Positions 1-15,156 of a DNA stretch of 64,000 nt are shown in pieces. The notes under the pieces are model-generated. The model did no database searches, was not told the origin of the DNA, and saw only the letters and a program-made list of their open reading frames with translations. Position numbers and translations under genes: made by a program. The number at the start of each line of letters is the position of its first letter. Within the stretch, counting starts at the first letter, position 1. Source of the DNA: Utricularia gibba (taxonomy: Eukaryota > Streptophyta > Magnoliopsida > Lamiales > Lentibulariaceae); the NCBI GenBank assembly GCA_002189035.1, contig CM007991.1, forward strand, positions 310,001-374,000. Direction: 5' to 3'.

Positions 1-29
1 GGAAACGAAAAGAAGAGCACCCGCCGGCG

Positions 30-1969
30 ATGGATACCGTTAATTCCTTCAAAGGCTACGACCGAGTATCAGAAGAAGCAGCTTCCAAAAGAAAGGCTCG
101 CAACCGCAAAATCATCATCTCCGTTTCCTTGCTCGTGCTCCTAGCGCTACTCATCGCTGTCGTCGCTGGGACATTGTCCAACAGAAGAACCAGTGGCGGT
201 TCCGGTGGAGTCGCCTCCTCGGCCGTTAGATCTATTTGCGGCGTTACCCAGTATAGAGATCGTGTGTGGCGAGCTTGAGCCCTTCTAATTCCTCCGATCC
301 TGAGAGAATTTTTCAGTATTCTCTGTCTGTGTTGATGGGTTCTCTGGAAAAGCTCTCCACTTTTCCACGGGAGTACAATAGCAGACACGGCGACGCGGTA
401 ATGGTGAGAGACGCGTTGGGTGTCTGCGAAACCTGCTGCACCACTCAATCGACACGTTAAACGACACCGTGTCCACCATGGATGTCAGGGATGGAGAAAA
501 TCTGCTTTCGTCTGAGAGAATTGAAGATATGAAAACATGGCTGAGCACGGTCATTACAGATCAGCAAACTTGCCTCGATGCGCTTGAGGAAGTCAACGTC
601 ACTTTCGTAGATGAAATCAAGCAACTGACGAGGAACGCTACTGAATTTACTAGCAACAGCTTGGCCATTATTTCAAGAATTGTTGGAGTTCTCGCTGATT
701 TCAAGATCCCGATTCATCGACGGCGGTTGTTGGATTCCACCGATGGGTATCCTTATTGGGTCTCCGCTGGGGATCGGCGTCTTCTCCAAGCTACAGGGCC
801 GACGCCAAATATCACGGTGGCGCAGGACGGCACCGGGGATTTGGCCACCATTGGTGCCGCCGTGCAGATGATCCCCAAGAAGAGCGCCACCCGATTTGTA
901 ATTTATGTGAAGGCCGGTAAGTATGTGGAAAATGTGCAATTGCCCAAGAATCTGTGGAACGTTATGATTTACGGTGACGGCAGCGACAGCACCATCATTT
1001 CCGGCAGCCTGAACTTCGTCGACGGCACCCCGACATTCCAAACGGCGACTGTAGGTAATGACATTTTTATCCCTTTTTTCTTTGGAGCGATAACATTTTC
1101 TTGTTTCACTATAAAAAAACAAATACCAAATTTGGAACATTTTTTTGCTATGGTTTCAATTTGCCATGTGACTCCGTTTATTGCGGAGGGCCCACAATGA
1201 CATTTCATCATTCCGAAGTGGAAAAGGTCATGTGGCTGGGGCCCACCTGAATGATCAATGGCGCTGATTAGGGTTCTTTTTTTCTTCAACAGCTGTTACC
1301 GGTCAATTATTCATAGCCCGGGACATCGGAATCAGGAACACCGCCGGAGCAGCAAAGCACCAAGCAGTGGCGTTCCGGTCAGGCTCCGATCGATCAGTTT
1401 ACTACCGGTGTTCCTTCGACGGCTTCCAAGACACGCTCTACGCCCACTCCAACCGTCAGTTCTATCGCGAATGCACCATCACGGGCACAATCGACTTCAT
1501 CTTCGGAAACTCCGCCGTCGTCTTTCAGAACTGCAACATCCTCCCCCGTCAGCCGCTGGCCAATCAATTCAACACGATCACGGCGCAGGGGAAGACGGAT
1601 CCCAATCAGAACACCGGCATCTCGATCCAACGGTGCGTGGTGAACGGGTTAGACAACGTGACCGCGCCCACTTATTTGGGTCGGCCTTGGAAGAACTACG
1701 CCGCCACGGTCGTCATGCAGTCGAATTTGGGCGGAGGGGTGAACCCGTTGGGCTGGACGCCTTGGGTCTCCGGCGTGGTTCCACCGAGTACCATCTTCTA
1801 TGGCGAGTATCAAAACACTGGGCCCGGATCCAATACGAATAATCGGGTACAGTGGGCCGGGGTCCACAGCAGCCTCACCCCAGCACAGGCCTCCCAGTTC
1901 ACCGTGGCGAACTTCATTCAGGGCTCCACCTGGCTGGGAGCCACCGGCGTGGCCTTCGACTCAACTTAA
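30..1969 (+). CDS. Pectin methylesterase with PMEI pro-domain (type I PME), two frameshifts in exon 1
   Basis: Demethylesterifies cell-wall homogalacturonan. Exon 1 is 30-1054, the intron 1055-1292 (GTAATG...CAACAG, phase 1) and exon 2 1293-1969. A signal anchor at residues about 28-47 is followed by a PMEI domain with its Cys residues (SICGVTQY, DQQTCLDAL). Two RRLL processing sites (HRRRLLDS, DRRLLQAT) precede the catalytic domain. All PME signatures are visible: KAGKYVENV, QAVAFRSG, QDTLYAHSNRQFY with one catalytic Asp, DFIFGN with the other, and LGRPWK with the active-site Arg. The PMEI part changes frame near 262 and again near 430, each consistent with one missing base. Exon lengths sum to 1702; adding two bases gives 567 residues, a normal length. 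The catalytic domain is intact. The family is certain; the exact paralogue (PME3-like by apparent synteny) is inferred. Confidence 0.93.
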
Positions 1970-2505
1970 GGATGAATGATGATGCTTGTATACTATTATT
2001 GTGAAACATGAAGCTCTTCTATGGTGTGAGGTTGTACCAACATTTTACAAGGCCAATTGACAACAAATGCGTTTGAGGGTGTTTAGTGGAAGATATTAAA
2101 TATGAAAAAATGTTAATAGATATATCAAAATATATTAACAATTCGTTTGATAATAAAATATTCATATATTTAAATATAATGTAATTAAGTATATATATAT
2201 ATATTCAATTATAATATATATAACAAATTATGTATATTTAAAAATAAAGGTCTAAGATCCACCTAATTGGTATAAATTCATATTGTGCGGGACGGAGTTT
2301 CGCATCGGGTTGAAGGAGATGCGCAATAAGCGTGTTTTTTTTTTTTTTTACGCGCGCAAGTCGGAGGTCCTCTCTGTCGACGCCAGAGCCAACAACTGCA
2401 CACGTCATCTTCACCTTCAGTTTGTTCTCTGGTATCGACTTCTTGACCGTCATTCCCCAGGATCTTCGAAAACGATTTCCATCTCGCGGTTCTTTCTTTC
2501 AAACC
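1970..2505. other. Intergenic: PME 3' flank and AlaAT promoter/5'UTR
   Basis: AT-rich spacer with an (AT)n tract near 2191-2205 and a T run at 2335-2349. The last about 200 bases probably include the AlaAT 5'UTR. The frame upstream of the AlaAT ATG is open back to about 2332 but holds no ATG. No other gene is seen. Confidence 0.6.
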
Positions 2506-5382
<2,877 letters not shown>

Positions 5383-5773
5383 TCCCAATCCTTAACCACA
5401 TCCTGTACTTTGGGTCGTATGTAGCCTAAAGAGTTCCGAATCTTTATCAAAACGTTTCCGTTATGCTACAACCTTTAAACCTTCTGAATGATATAAGAAA
5501 TTTCTTATCTCGTATCCAACAGGTCCTTTGAATTCTGTTGCAATTTGTGCTAGTTGAATCCAATGCAGCATTGTGAGTCTATGGTTTGGATATGCTCCTT
5601 CGCCAAGATGCAACAAAATATGCATAGAATGGAAAATCAAGTGCAACCCAGCAACACAGACTCTTTCTGTCTCGTAGCCAGCCAAGCTACAAGAAAATAA
5701 AGCTAGTATTCGCATATTGAAGATGATAAATGTGACAAACTTGGATCAACAGAAGAGTAATCAGCAGTCTCTT
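5383..5773. other. Convergent 3' spacer AlaAT / PAE
   Basis: The 391 bases between two facing stop codons must hold both 3'UTRs and polyadenylation signals. An AATAAA-like site occurs on the + strand near 5696. No gene is seen. Confidence 0.55.
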
Positions 5774-7504
5774 TCATAGGCGGGTGATGACTTCTTCCAC
5801 TTCGGCTGTGGAATAGAGGTGATAGGTCGGAGCCACCTTGGCGATGTCAACATTGCTGGGAGTGACCTGGCATTGAGACAAAACAAACAGATTTGCACCC
5901 ACGCCAGCACAAACAGCCTGAGACTCTTATCGTAGAGAAGTACCTTTTCCTCCATAACTTGCTTCAGGATGGAGAGAGCAATGGTTTCAGCTTCTTTGAG
6001 AGTCAGCTCCTGCAACCAGACCACACAGACATCGAATGAATGATGAGCACACACGATGTTGGTAAAGCCGACAAGAAGGGGGAAGACCACATTCAAATTT
6101 TGCTGACTTTGAGACGCTAAGTCTTCTCTAGCCTCAACTCCGAGTGTTGTATGAGAAGGGAGGGGTCATAATGAAATAGCCCAAGTTGATAAGCAAGTAA
6201 ATGTATAGGCACGTATAACGCGGTCTTGTGCTACAAGGGACACTGGTTTACTTTCATATGAGAAAGCTGAATACCGCATCTGTATACCTTTTTATGTTAG
6301 CATTAGAAGATGTAGATAGATACCTTGGTGTACTGCTCTTGCAAAGAGCTGTCAGCACCCTCAGAACCAGATCCAATAGCCTTTGCATTGCATTGCCAGA
6401 AAGTTCCCGATGGATCAGTGTAATACCTGTCCATTACACATCCACCATTGCATCGACAATAATCAAAGTAAAAATTCACAAGAACTTCAACAAAAACTAA
6501 TGCGTACAAGCTTGGACCATTCTCGTCATGACCAGCAATGAGTAGTGACACACCAAATGGCCTCGACTGCATTAGCAAAACTTAGAGAAAGTGATGCAAT
6601 TTCACGAGCTAGATGGTTGATTTTTAATTCCACAGGAATACAGTATAAGCAAGTGGTACATAGTAGCAAAATGAATATAATGTATGGCTCTGAGGCCATG
6701 GTACAAACCATTGACTCTTCGTCCCCTTCACCAAATCGCAAGGCAAGATCGCAGAGTGCTTGAGTAGTGGATTCAACTGTCATAGGCTCGCCATAGGAAT
6801 TCTTATGATTCTAAAAAGTTGCAAAATTTCTATATCATTGTCTGTGGAAACGACCTGATGAGACGGTACTAAGAATATCAGAAGTATACAGATGCTTACC
6901 TGCGTCTCAACCCTTGCATGCTCAACCAGAGTACGGGCATCAGCAATTAGGCCACTCATGGCACATCCAATGTGTTCATCAATTTCCATGATCTTCTCAA
7001 CGCTGCTAGGTTCCTGTAGCATTTAGAAGTATAATTGTAAAAAACCAGCCCATATACTGGAAAAAGCACAACGTAAATTATTGGACGAGAAATTGAAAAG
7101 GTCAGTCGTCTTAAAGACAGAAATGAAACAAACAGAAGCTGGAGTAGATGGAAAAGATACCAGAAGAGGAGAAGTAATGCGCTTTTCAACTGCAAGTACC
7201 ACTCCCTCCTTAGTTTTTATCCCAATTGCAGTAGAACCCAACTGGAAAAAAGGCCATAAGATCACTCGGAGAAAAAGAATAAAGTACATACCATGAGATA
7301 ACCACAGACATGCGAGGAAGAAAATCAGCAACCTTAATAGCCTCGATGGCGTACTCGACTTGAAAAAGTCGGCCTTCGGAGAGAAAGTATTGACTCCTCT
7401 ATCATACTCGGTCCTTACAAACAAAATCGCTCACATTGTCAATGGAAATGGGAAGCAAAAAGATTTCGAGACCCCTAAGAATTCAACTACCTCGTGAGGA
7501 ACAT
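5774..7504 (-). CDS. PAE: 20S proteasome subunit alpha type-5, one frameshift in exon 2
   Basis: Alpha-ring subunit of the 20S proteasome core, cytosolic and nuclear. Nine exons on the minus strand: 7491-7504, 7333-7413, 7161-7241, 6900-7013, 6709-6810, 6508-6566, 6324-6426, 5944-6009 and 5774-5866. The 14-base first exon encodes MFLTR split by an intron; this start is preferred over an in-frame TTG nearer exon 2. Conserved blocks are [88 protein letters not shown] and [20 protein letters not shown]. In exon 2 the universal alpha-subunit motif after SP is out of frame. One missing base near 7377 (CCG-GAAGGC read as CCGAAGGC) explains this. The sum is 713 bases; one more gives 237 residues, the family length. 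A site II promoter cluster lies upstream. Confidence 0.93.
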
Positions 7505-7783
7505 TTTCGATCTCCGCAATTGAAATCGTAACTGCCTGCTGAGTAAAAACACAAAATCGAATCAGGGTTCATACAACCAAACTATCACAACAGATGAAAG
7601 CTTAAAATTCAAGAAACGAATGCAGTGTATAAGCGTAAACAAGTCGATTCCGACAAACCTCAAAGTCCGGCGTTGATGAACAAGGAATGGCGCTTCTAGG
7701 TATATGTTTCCACAGGTACGCCGTCTTGTTGAGCAAGGCAGCTAACGGAGAATGGAAGAATTTCCTTCCCCTTGAAGGTTCCG

Positions 7784-7861
7784 TGGGCTGGGCTTTTGCC
7801 CCAACAAGCTTCTTTAGCGGGCCCTTAAACCATAAAAGCCCATGCACAAATTAAAAGCCCA
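7784..7861. promoter_or_regulatory. Site II (TGGGCT/C) motif cluster upstream of PAE
   Basis: TGGGCT occurs at 7784-7789 and 7789-7794, and its complement AGCCCA at 7837-7842 and 7856-7861, with GGGCCC at 7819-7824 between them. This lies about 280-360 bases upstream of the PAE start codon. Site II motifs bind TCP factors and are frequent in promoters of plant housekeeping and proliferation genes. Function here is inferred from position and density. Confidence 0.5.
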
Positions 7862-8517
7862 TCTCTTACAAATATGATATATTATCAAGAAATTGCTACA
7901 AAAATAATAATTTGTATTCATTGATGGCAAAAATAACTAGAACTACCTAAATTTAAGTACAAAATTTAAATGATATATATATTATATATATTTTTAAAAT
8001 ATTAAATAGATAAACGATTTATTCATAACAATTCAAATCATCATGTATAGTGATGCATATTATCCGTAATTATTAACAAGTCATAAATTTCAATTTTTCA
8101 AAATTTTTAATGATAGAATATTCAAATTATTAGAATGAATTGGTATTTCATTAATTAAAAAGTCATTAAAAACATAAAATTTCAATTTAATTTGCCACTG
8201 CTTTAGAGTGCCCATAATTGAAATACACACATTTATTTAAAAAATGATCAATTCCTATTATATATTTTCAGATGTCACCAAAATTTTCGTTAACGTTTAA
8301 CTACACTTGTAAGTTTTCATCTATACAAAATTATTAACTCATGTGTCACATAAAATTAGAGTTTGATAAAAAAAAAAAAAGAACAAAATACATCAAAGTT
8401 ATGTATAAATAATTATTTTGCAATGGAAAAAAATAAACTTTATGCTTGAAACAACCATAAAAGAAATTCTATCAGGGCAAAGTTCTTTCATCAAACAATA
8501 GCATGGCATCTTGTCTT
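7862..8517. other. AT-rich spacer between PAE promoter and FAB1 3' end
   Basis: Strongly AT-rich, with an alternating AT tract near 7974-7992 and an A run near 8369-8380. No coding potential or structured element is seen. The FAB1 3'UTR probably occupies the right end. Confidence 0.6.
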
Positions 8518-11500
8518 CTACTCATCAGATTGTGGGTTTTGGAAGTTGTTATCAACAGGCTCTGAGGGTTTTGGGATGGGAGCCAAAGCAGGAGCAGGAG
8601 ACCATTGGTCTGGAACCACTAGAAAATAGGTAGCCATAGCTTTTCGAAATCTCTTCTTGTATTGTTTGGGAGATATCACTGTGGGGGTAGTGTTTTTTGA
8701 GCCTCCAAGGATCCCTGATGCCTTAACCCAAGTTTCAAGATGTTTGTCCCATGTGTATTGCCTCATGAAGTCAATGATACCAAGAACAAGCTCATGCTTC
8801 CCTTCATCTAATCCAACTAGTAATGAGTAGTCCATAACATCTATTGACTGCATCAAATATGTTCAGGATATAGTAGTTGATAGTTATAAAATTCCATGAC
8901 GATCATATGATAATGTACAAACTTACATCAAGAAAAGCGGTGTCATTCCATATAGCTCTCTCTAGCAGTTTTTTGGCTTTGTTCCCAACAAATATTGGGG
9001 AAGTTGGCATTGCTTCAATTAAGTTTTGATCTAGCAAAACCTTGTTACTTCCAGAAGTATCAGGATTAAATCTTGATCTTGTAGATCCCTTTAGATCATA
9101 CAGCCTGGTCACATTTCTCCCAAATAGAAGATTCTCCATGACAAGCAAGTCCATTTTTGTTTCTTTTCCACCTTTTACTTGTTTGGATGCGACCTTCGCA
9201 ATAGACATCATAAGGCATTTAAGTTAATGTAATCTAGAGACAAATATCATGTGGGATCACATTACCAAATGCAAGAGAATGGAGAGATTTATTTACTTGA
9301 TAGATGCCAAGGATTTTTGCCAAACATGTTGGGTTTCCTGAACTTTTCAGATCACTAAGATGCTTGAAATATGAAGGGGCAAACTTGATGAACGATTCAA
9401 GCTCAGTCTTTGTCACTTGCTTGATGATAAATCGATCATCAAGAGTTTTTGCAAAGAACACATTGCTTTTACCACCTTGAGCTCCCCACTTCTTACATCG
9501 GCTGACAGATCTAACATAGTTTATCTCGTTTGAACAACAACTGTCACGTAGTGCTTTAAAAGACTTGGCATAGTAACATCTACAAGTATATTTGACCTTT
9601 CCTAAATATCCATCAATAACAAAACTCACTGTAACATGTGATGTTTTTGGATACAAGAGTGGATCAGAAGGTAAGGATGCATGAGTGCTAAATGAGGATT
9701 TCAAAATTTCATCTATTGAACCGAGGCTCTTGTAAGATTCTAACATCTTTTCACCTATAGAGTTGAAAGATTGCAAGGCTCCAGGATCAAGTGATTGCAT
9801 GCGATCTATAAACTCAAGTGTGTCTTTAGATTGTTCATGCTCATCAACCACTTGGGAGAGATATTCTGAGGAAATTAGTGTATATGATATCACACTCGTA
9901 GGCTCATCTTCATAAACTGGAATAACAATATCATTGATTCCAGTAGGTAGAAGAAAACATCCTACACCTCGGGGCTCACACTTCCGATATGATGATATAT
10001 ATTCTGGATCATACTGAGAGATTGTATTCAATTTATATTGAGCCTCTAAAAGGCTTTTATAAGATCGATAGAAACTCAAAAAAGACATTTCTATCCAATT
10101 TGTAGGCTCACTTAAATAATCACCACTTTTTGTAAAGATTGAAGAGGGTGACTGTGTCTTAGGAACAATAGAATCCTCTTTGCAATCTTCCACTTGTAAT
10201 AACCTATTTCCAACTATGGAGGTAGTGTATTCATCAATAGGTTTTGGTATATTGGTATCTTGGATATTATTCAACCCTGATTGACTCTCACCGATCCATA
10301 CTGCATTGAGGGAATCTGATAAACAAATTGGTGCTTGACCATCAGAAAGGGCTCTACGAACCTTAATCTCGGATACTAGGGGATCTAACTCATTTTCAAC
10401 TTTCACTGAAGTTGATAATACTAGTGGAGATTGATTTCCATGTCTATACTTTGCATGTACATCATCCATTGTATGAACAATATTAGAGCCTTGTCTTGAT
10501 ATATTACTCAATTGACTATCAAGAATTCCAAGTTTTACATCTGTTATATTGGAGTTTGAAATTTCTCCAATCTTAATGTTGCTTGTTTTAGGGACAACTT
10601 CATTCTTTCCAAACTCTAAATCATCTTGAGCGCTGGCATCCACATTGGTTGCACACTTGATACGTTGATCCCAAATATAAGACTGAATGATAAGTTGTTG
10701 TCGAAGTTGATTTAGCTCAAGAATATCTATTGTAGACTGTTGCTTGTTCACAATCTTCTGAAGCTCAATCTGCCATACCTATGAAATGATTAGCATTGCC
10801 ACTACAAAAAACGTATCCAATGAGACATGCAATTCAATATGATTATAACTGATATTATGTAATTCCATTAAGGTAACAACTATTCAATAGTAATAAGATT
10901 AGCTAAGACCTCAAATTTTGACTTCTCATCTTGCAATACTCCCTTTAAGACTGTCAAATGACTTCGACAATTTAAATTGTTAATACTGTCACTGCAAATA
11001 TCCAAACTTGATTGTTTTTCCAAAAGTAGAAGTGAATTATGGACTTCAGAGAACAAATCTTCAGCTCTCCCAATTACCTACAAATCGACAAATAGAAAAA
11101 TCAAGACCATATTCATAAGCATACAAAAAGATGAGAAATTATACAAACACACTACCTCATTCAATTCATTTTCTATCAATCCCTTATTTTCATAGTTGAA
11201 ATCAAGTAGTGAAGGAGGTAGATACACTGAAAAAACATCAATTGATGCATAACGAAAGCAAGCAACCATTTTTCCATATCTGTGAATAAATAGAAATTAT
11301 TAAATAAGATATATGATGAGAAAAGAGAATAAGTGAAATACTTCATATACCCATAAAATCGAAGACAATCTCGATGCAAAGAATGACCACAACTTGCTAC
11401 TCTGCTAGCAGCAGCATGGTTTGAAAAACTTAGCTCCAAAAATTTTCCAAAGGATAAACCCCATGCAGCATCAGACATAATGATTCTTCTAGTTGCAGGA

Positions 11501-14500
11501 GGAAATCCATTAGCTCTAGGGCAATGCAAGCATCGATGCCACATCCAAATTTTACCTTCTCTTACTCCAGGTAAAAGAATTTCAGGAAGCCTTTTGACAG
11601 ATATTGTGAGGGTACCTTGTCGGTGAGTATAACATTGAACATGAGCTTCTGGTGGCATTTCACATGAGTTACATGTGTAATTCTGCTATGAAATTTAGTT
11701 ATATCTAGTCAAGATTGGAGAGAGTCTATACCACTTAAAAATACAAAGTTCATATGTAATTTTTTAAAGAAAAGAGTGACAATAAATCACCTGATCAAAT
11801 AAGTGATCACGTAGAAAACGACCTAATGGTCTGTCATTATTATCATAATATTTGATACGAAAGATGTGTGATCTCTGACAAATAGTTCCCTTCCATACAC
11901 ATCTTGATGACATGGAAACTAAGATGCTTTGATTGTCAGCAGGGGAAGGTAAGAATTCTTCATTAAATACATGTTGATCAATAACTACTTGCTTTGGGTC
12001 ATGTGGTTCAAGCCAAGAATCTGAATCAATTTTTCTATCTTCATGATCAAAATATCTGAAATGTAAATTTTTTGCACCTTGAATGTGGCTTACTGCAACT
12101 TCATTAGATTTAAGGTGATCTTCATCTAAAGACAATTGATGACCATTATATTTCAAAAAAGGATGTTTTTCCTTTATGGATGATCTTTTAGAAACTTCAG
12201 CACCTGGTGAGATGATATCTGAATGACGAGTCTTGATTGAGTCATCAACATTATTCTTAGTGCATGAATCAATAGACAAAGAAGGTTCATGAGTTTCTCG
12301 ACTTGATGAGAGTGTAAAATCCGGTAGAATCGAGATGGATTGGTGGATTGCAGACAACTTTTCTGGTATTGTCACAGTGATTGGAGAATTCAAAGACAAC
12401 TCAGATACAGAGGCACCTTCATCTGCAAGGAAACAAGTTTCTAGAGCCAAGTGATAAGCTGCAAAAATTCCATATAGAATAACATGTTTTACTTTCTTCA
12501 ACTCATCAGTAGGAGCCCCTTTAAGTAACACCTGAAAAACACTAATACCATCTCAAATGAAAAATGAAGCAAGGAGATTTTTGCAAGCTACACATCTTGA
12601 AAATAAGACTTCAATGGTTTGATTATTCAAATAAGTCATCATTTAATTTGCAACATAGAAATCAAAGTGAAAATAATAGGCCCATCATCTCATAAGGTGG
12701 GAAATAAATTTTAATTCATTTCTTAATTTAAAGGTTATTATTTAATTCAAGCTCATTTGAGAGGTTTTGATAGGTTTACCGTGAAACTCAATGGCTTTGG
12801 ACAACCTTCAAAGAACATAAGCGGTGTCCCCATGACATGCCCAGTTTGAATAATGGCTCCATGATCTTCAAAAACTCTCTCAATGTGGAATAAGTCACAG
12901 GATCCTAACTTTGGAGATGATAAGTAATCAACAGAAGATACAATTTGAGCTCCTGTGCATCGTGAAATACGCTCCAAAATTGATCGTTTAACATTCAAAA
13001 CGAGTGATATATTTTTTGCATGAAGGTACTCTTGTGCACATCGAGAAACAGACTTTTCCACAAGAAGAATATCTGGATGATGTACACTGAGTTTTGTCAC
13101 AGCCATCTTGAGATGATCGATTTCCTGAAAAAAAAAAAAAGAGGATACATTCCCAAAAAATTTTCAACACATTGCACAAATTTGTTGAGAATCAAGATAT
13201 ATGAGATAATCATTTCAAGACAAAATAAAACTTTGACCATGTTAACATTAATAAGTATAACAACCAACCTGTTGTAACAAAGTGTCAATGCTTGAATAAG
13301 CAGAAGGGACTCTTTGGTATTCTAAAGCACCTCCAAGAATCATCAATTTAGGTCTTTCTATCTTTGATGGCATCTGTCTAAGAGCCACATTTTTCTTGCA
13401 AACAACTCCATTGACTATTATACTGTTGACATTTAGTTTCCAAATTCAACTAAAAGAAAAAAATAAATAATTCACAATATATGAGAATTAAAACCAAACC
13501 TATCACATCGATGTCCAGATGGTATACATTTCACCTTTACATAACCCACCGGATCCATTTGACCCCCTTTGCTTGTGTCTGGTTTTAATAGTGTTGCAGC
13601 CTCCCAACATAATGTGGTAATTATTTCCAACCAATTGTCACTATCATCTTCCTCGTTTACAAGAAGATTTTCCACTTGTAATAACTGAGCAATTAAAGCA
13701 CGAAAGTGACCATCTAGAGCATTCTTCATGACTATGTGTTGCTCTTCAACATATCTATTCTTTGTTCGATATTCCCCACTTTCAGAGTTTCTTAAAATTT
13801 GTAAGCATCCATATTCTTCAACATCATTACCTTCCTCTAACTTAAATGAAAGAGTATCTCTTTCTTCTTCTTCATCATCTGGTTCAGGAGGAATCCAAAG
13901 GACTCCATTGTTCTCAAAGTCCACTGGTTCAATATCAATACCTCTAGCCACATAGACTGAAGAAGGTGTCTCGGACTCCTCACCAATATCAATATCAATT
14001 CTATCTCCAGCCATGTTATTTGATATTTGACTACAAGAATTATTTGGAAGTAGTGGACTATCACTTTTTGAATCAATAGCATCTTCATCATTGTCAACTT
14101 GTAAATAATAGTCACTACAATTGACATCATCAAATAGACCATGATCAGAGCAGCCATTTTCTTGTGAAAAGTGACTTGTTACAGAACCAAAATGAGGTGT
14201 TTCAAACTCTTGATCATCAGTATCACTCCTACAACTGATAAAACATGTATTAGGTTGCACCATTTGGATATTGGCATATATGCATTGCATTGCAATCCTA
14301 TTACTTACTTGAGATATTATAAAAAAACATGGCATTATTATTTTTACAACTACTTTTGTTATAAATGTATTGTAAATTAATTATGATAATGTTGATATGA
14401 TTGTATTCAATGGAAGAACATCTTCTAACTATTCAAATTATCAACTAACTAAATAAGGTAAAACCTACAGTAAAGTTTAAGTGAATTTTCATGAAGAAAC

Positions 14501-15156
14501 CTGTTTGGGAGGAATTCATGTTCTTGTTGAAACCACGTTTGATCTCTTCCTTCAATAGAATGATTGTTGACATATAAGCCAAAATGACTTTGTTTATCTG
14601 CAAATGATTCTGTTATAGATGATTGGTTTGAACTAACTCCAATAGATATTGGGAGCAATGCACATGGATTGTCACTATTTCCACAAGTTATACTTGATCT
14701 AGTGCTCAAGAAACTAGCGACTGAGATTGAATTATTGCTGGCATCCATATCAATAGAATGGTTTCCATTCTCAAAATCTTCCATTGAACATTGTTCCCAC
14801 TGTTGAAAACAGTAGTTACATACTCTAACCTTATCCCAATCCTCATGAGTTGCTTTTGTTTCACCAAAGCATGCAGACACTGAATTTGATGTGCATTTAG
14901 CACAAAATATTTTGCCACAATGTCGACAATGATGTCTACGATTAAATAATGTGAACTGAGAATCACATTCATAGCATACCATGCAACTCTCATCTGGCAT
15001 CCAAAAATCCCTAGAAACATGTGTAGGCTCAGATCGCCAAGGAATCCATGACTTGAATAGACTCACAACATCAGAAAGTGTGTTATTCCTCTCATCCATT
15101 AACTCTACAATCTCTTTTTCACCTTTCACCCTCTCATCTCCATCCAAAACTAGCAT
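8518..15156 (-). CDS. FAB1: 1-phosphatidylinositol-3-phosphate 5-kinase, FYVE-containing (FAB1A/B type)
   Basis: Phosphorylates PI3P to PI(3,5)P2 on endosomes and vacuoles. Eleven exons: 14465-15156, 13500-14228, 13269-13422, 12780-13124, 11791-12531, 11351-11682, 11156-11280, 10910-11077, 9297-10778, 8937-9193 and 8518-8847. They sum to 5355 bases, 1784 residues, all in frame. The FYVE zinc finger near residues 50-120 shows WMPDESC, RRHHCRHCG and RVCNYC. A chaperonin-like (TCP1) apical region near 475-690 includes ILLVEKSVSR and CTGAQIV, followed by a Cys-rich stretch (IWMWHRCLHCP, AAASRVASCGHSLHRDC). The C-terminal lipid kinase has SRCKKWGAQGGKSNVFF, LYDLKGSTRSR and VMDYSLLVG. The FYVE domain places it with FAB1A/B rather than the FYVE-less FAB1C/D. 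The start at 15156 is the first ATG; the in-frame Met at 15099 is an alternative. It is divergent from the ARID4 gene. Confidence 0.93.

Noticed and set aside
6303..6578. Extended minus-strand frame through the PAE intron at 6427-6507
   Set aside because: It reads through a short intron that is open by chance; conserved residues join only after splicing at GTACGC and CAG.
7341..7424. TTG-initiated PAE start beside exon 2
   Set aside because: A 14-base exon at 7491-7504 with ATG and good splice sites gives the expected MFLTR start.
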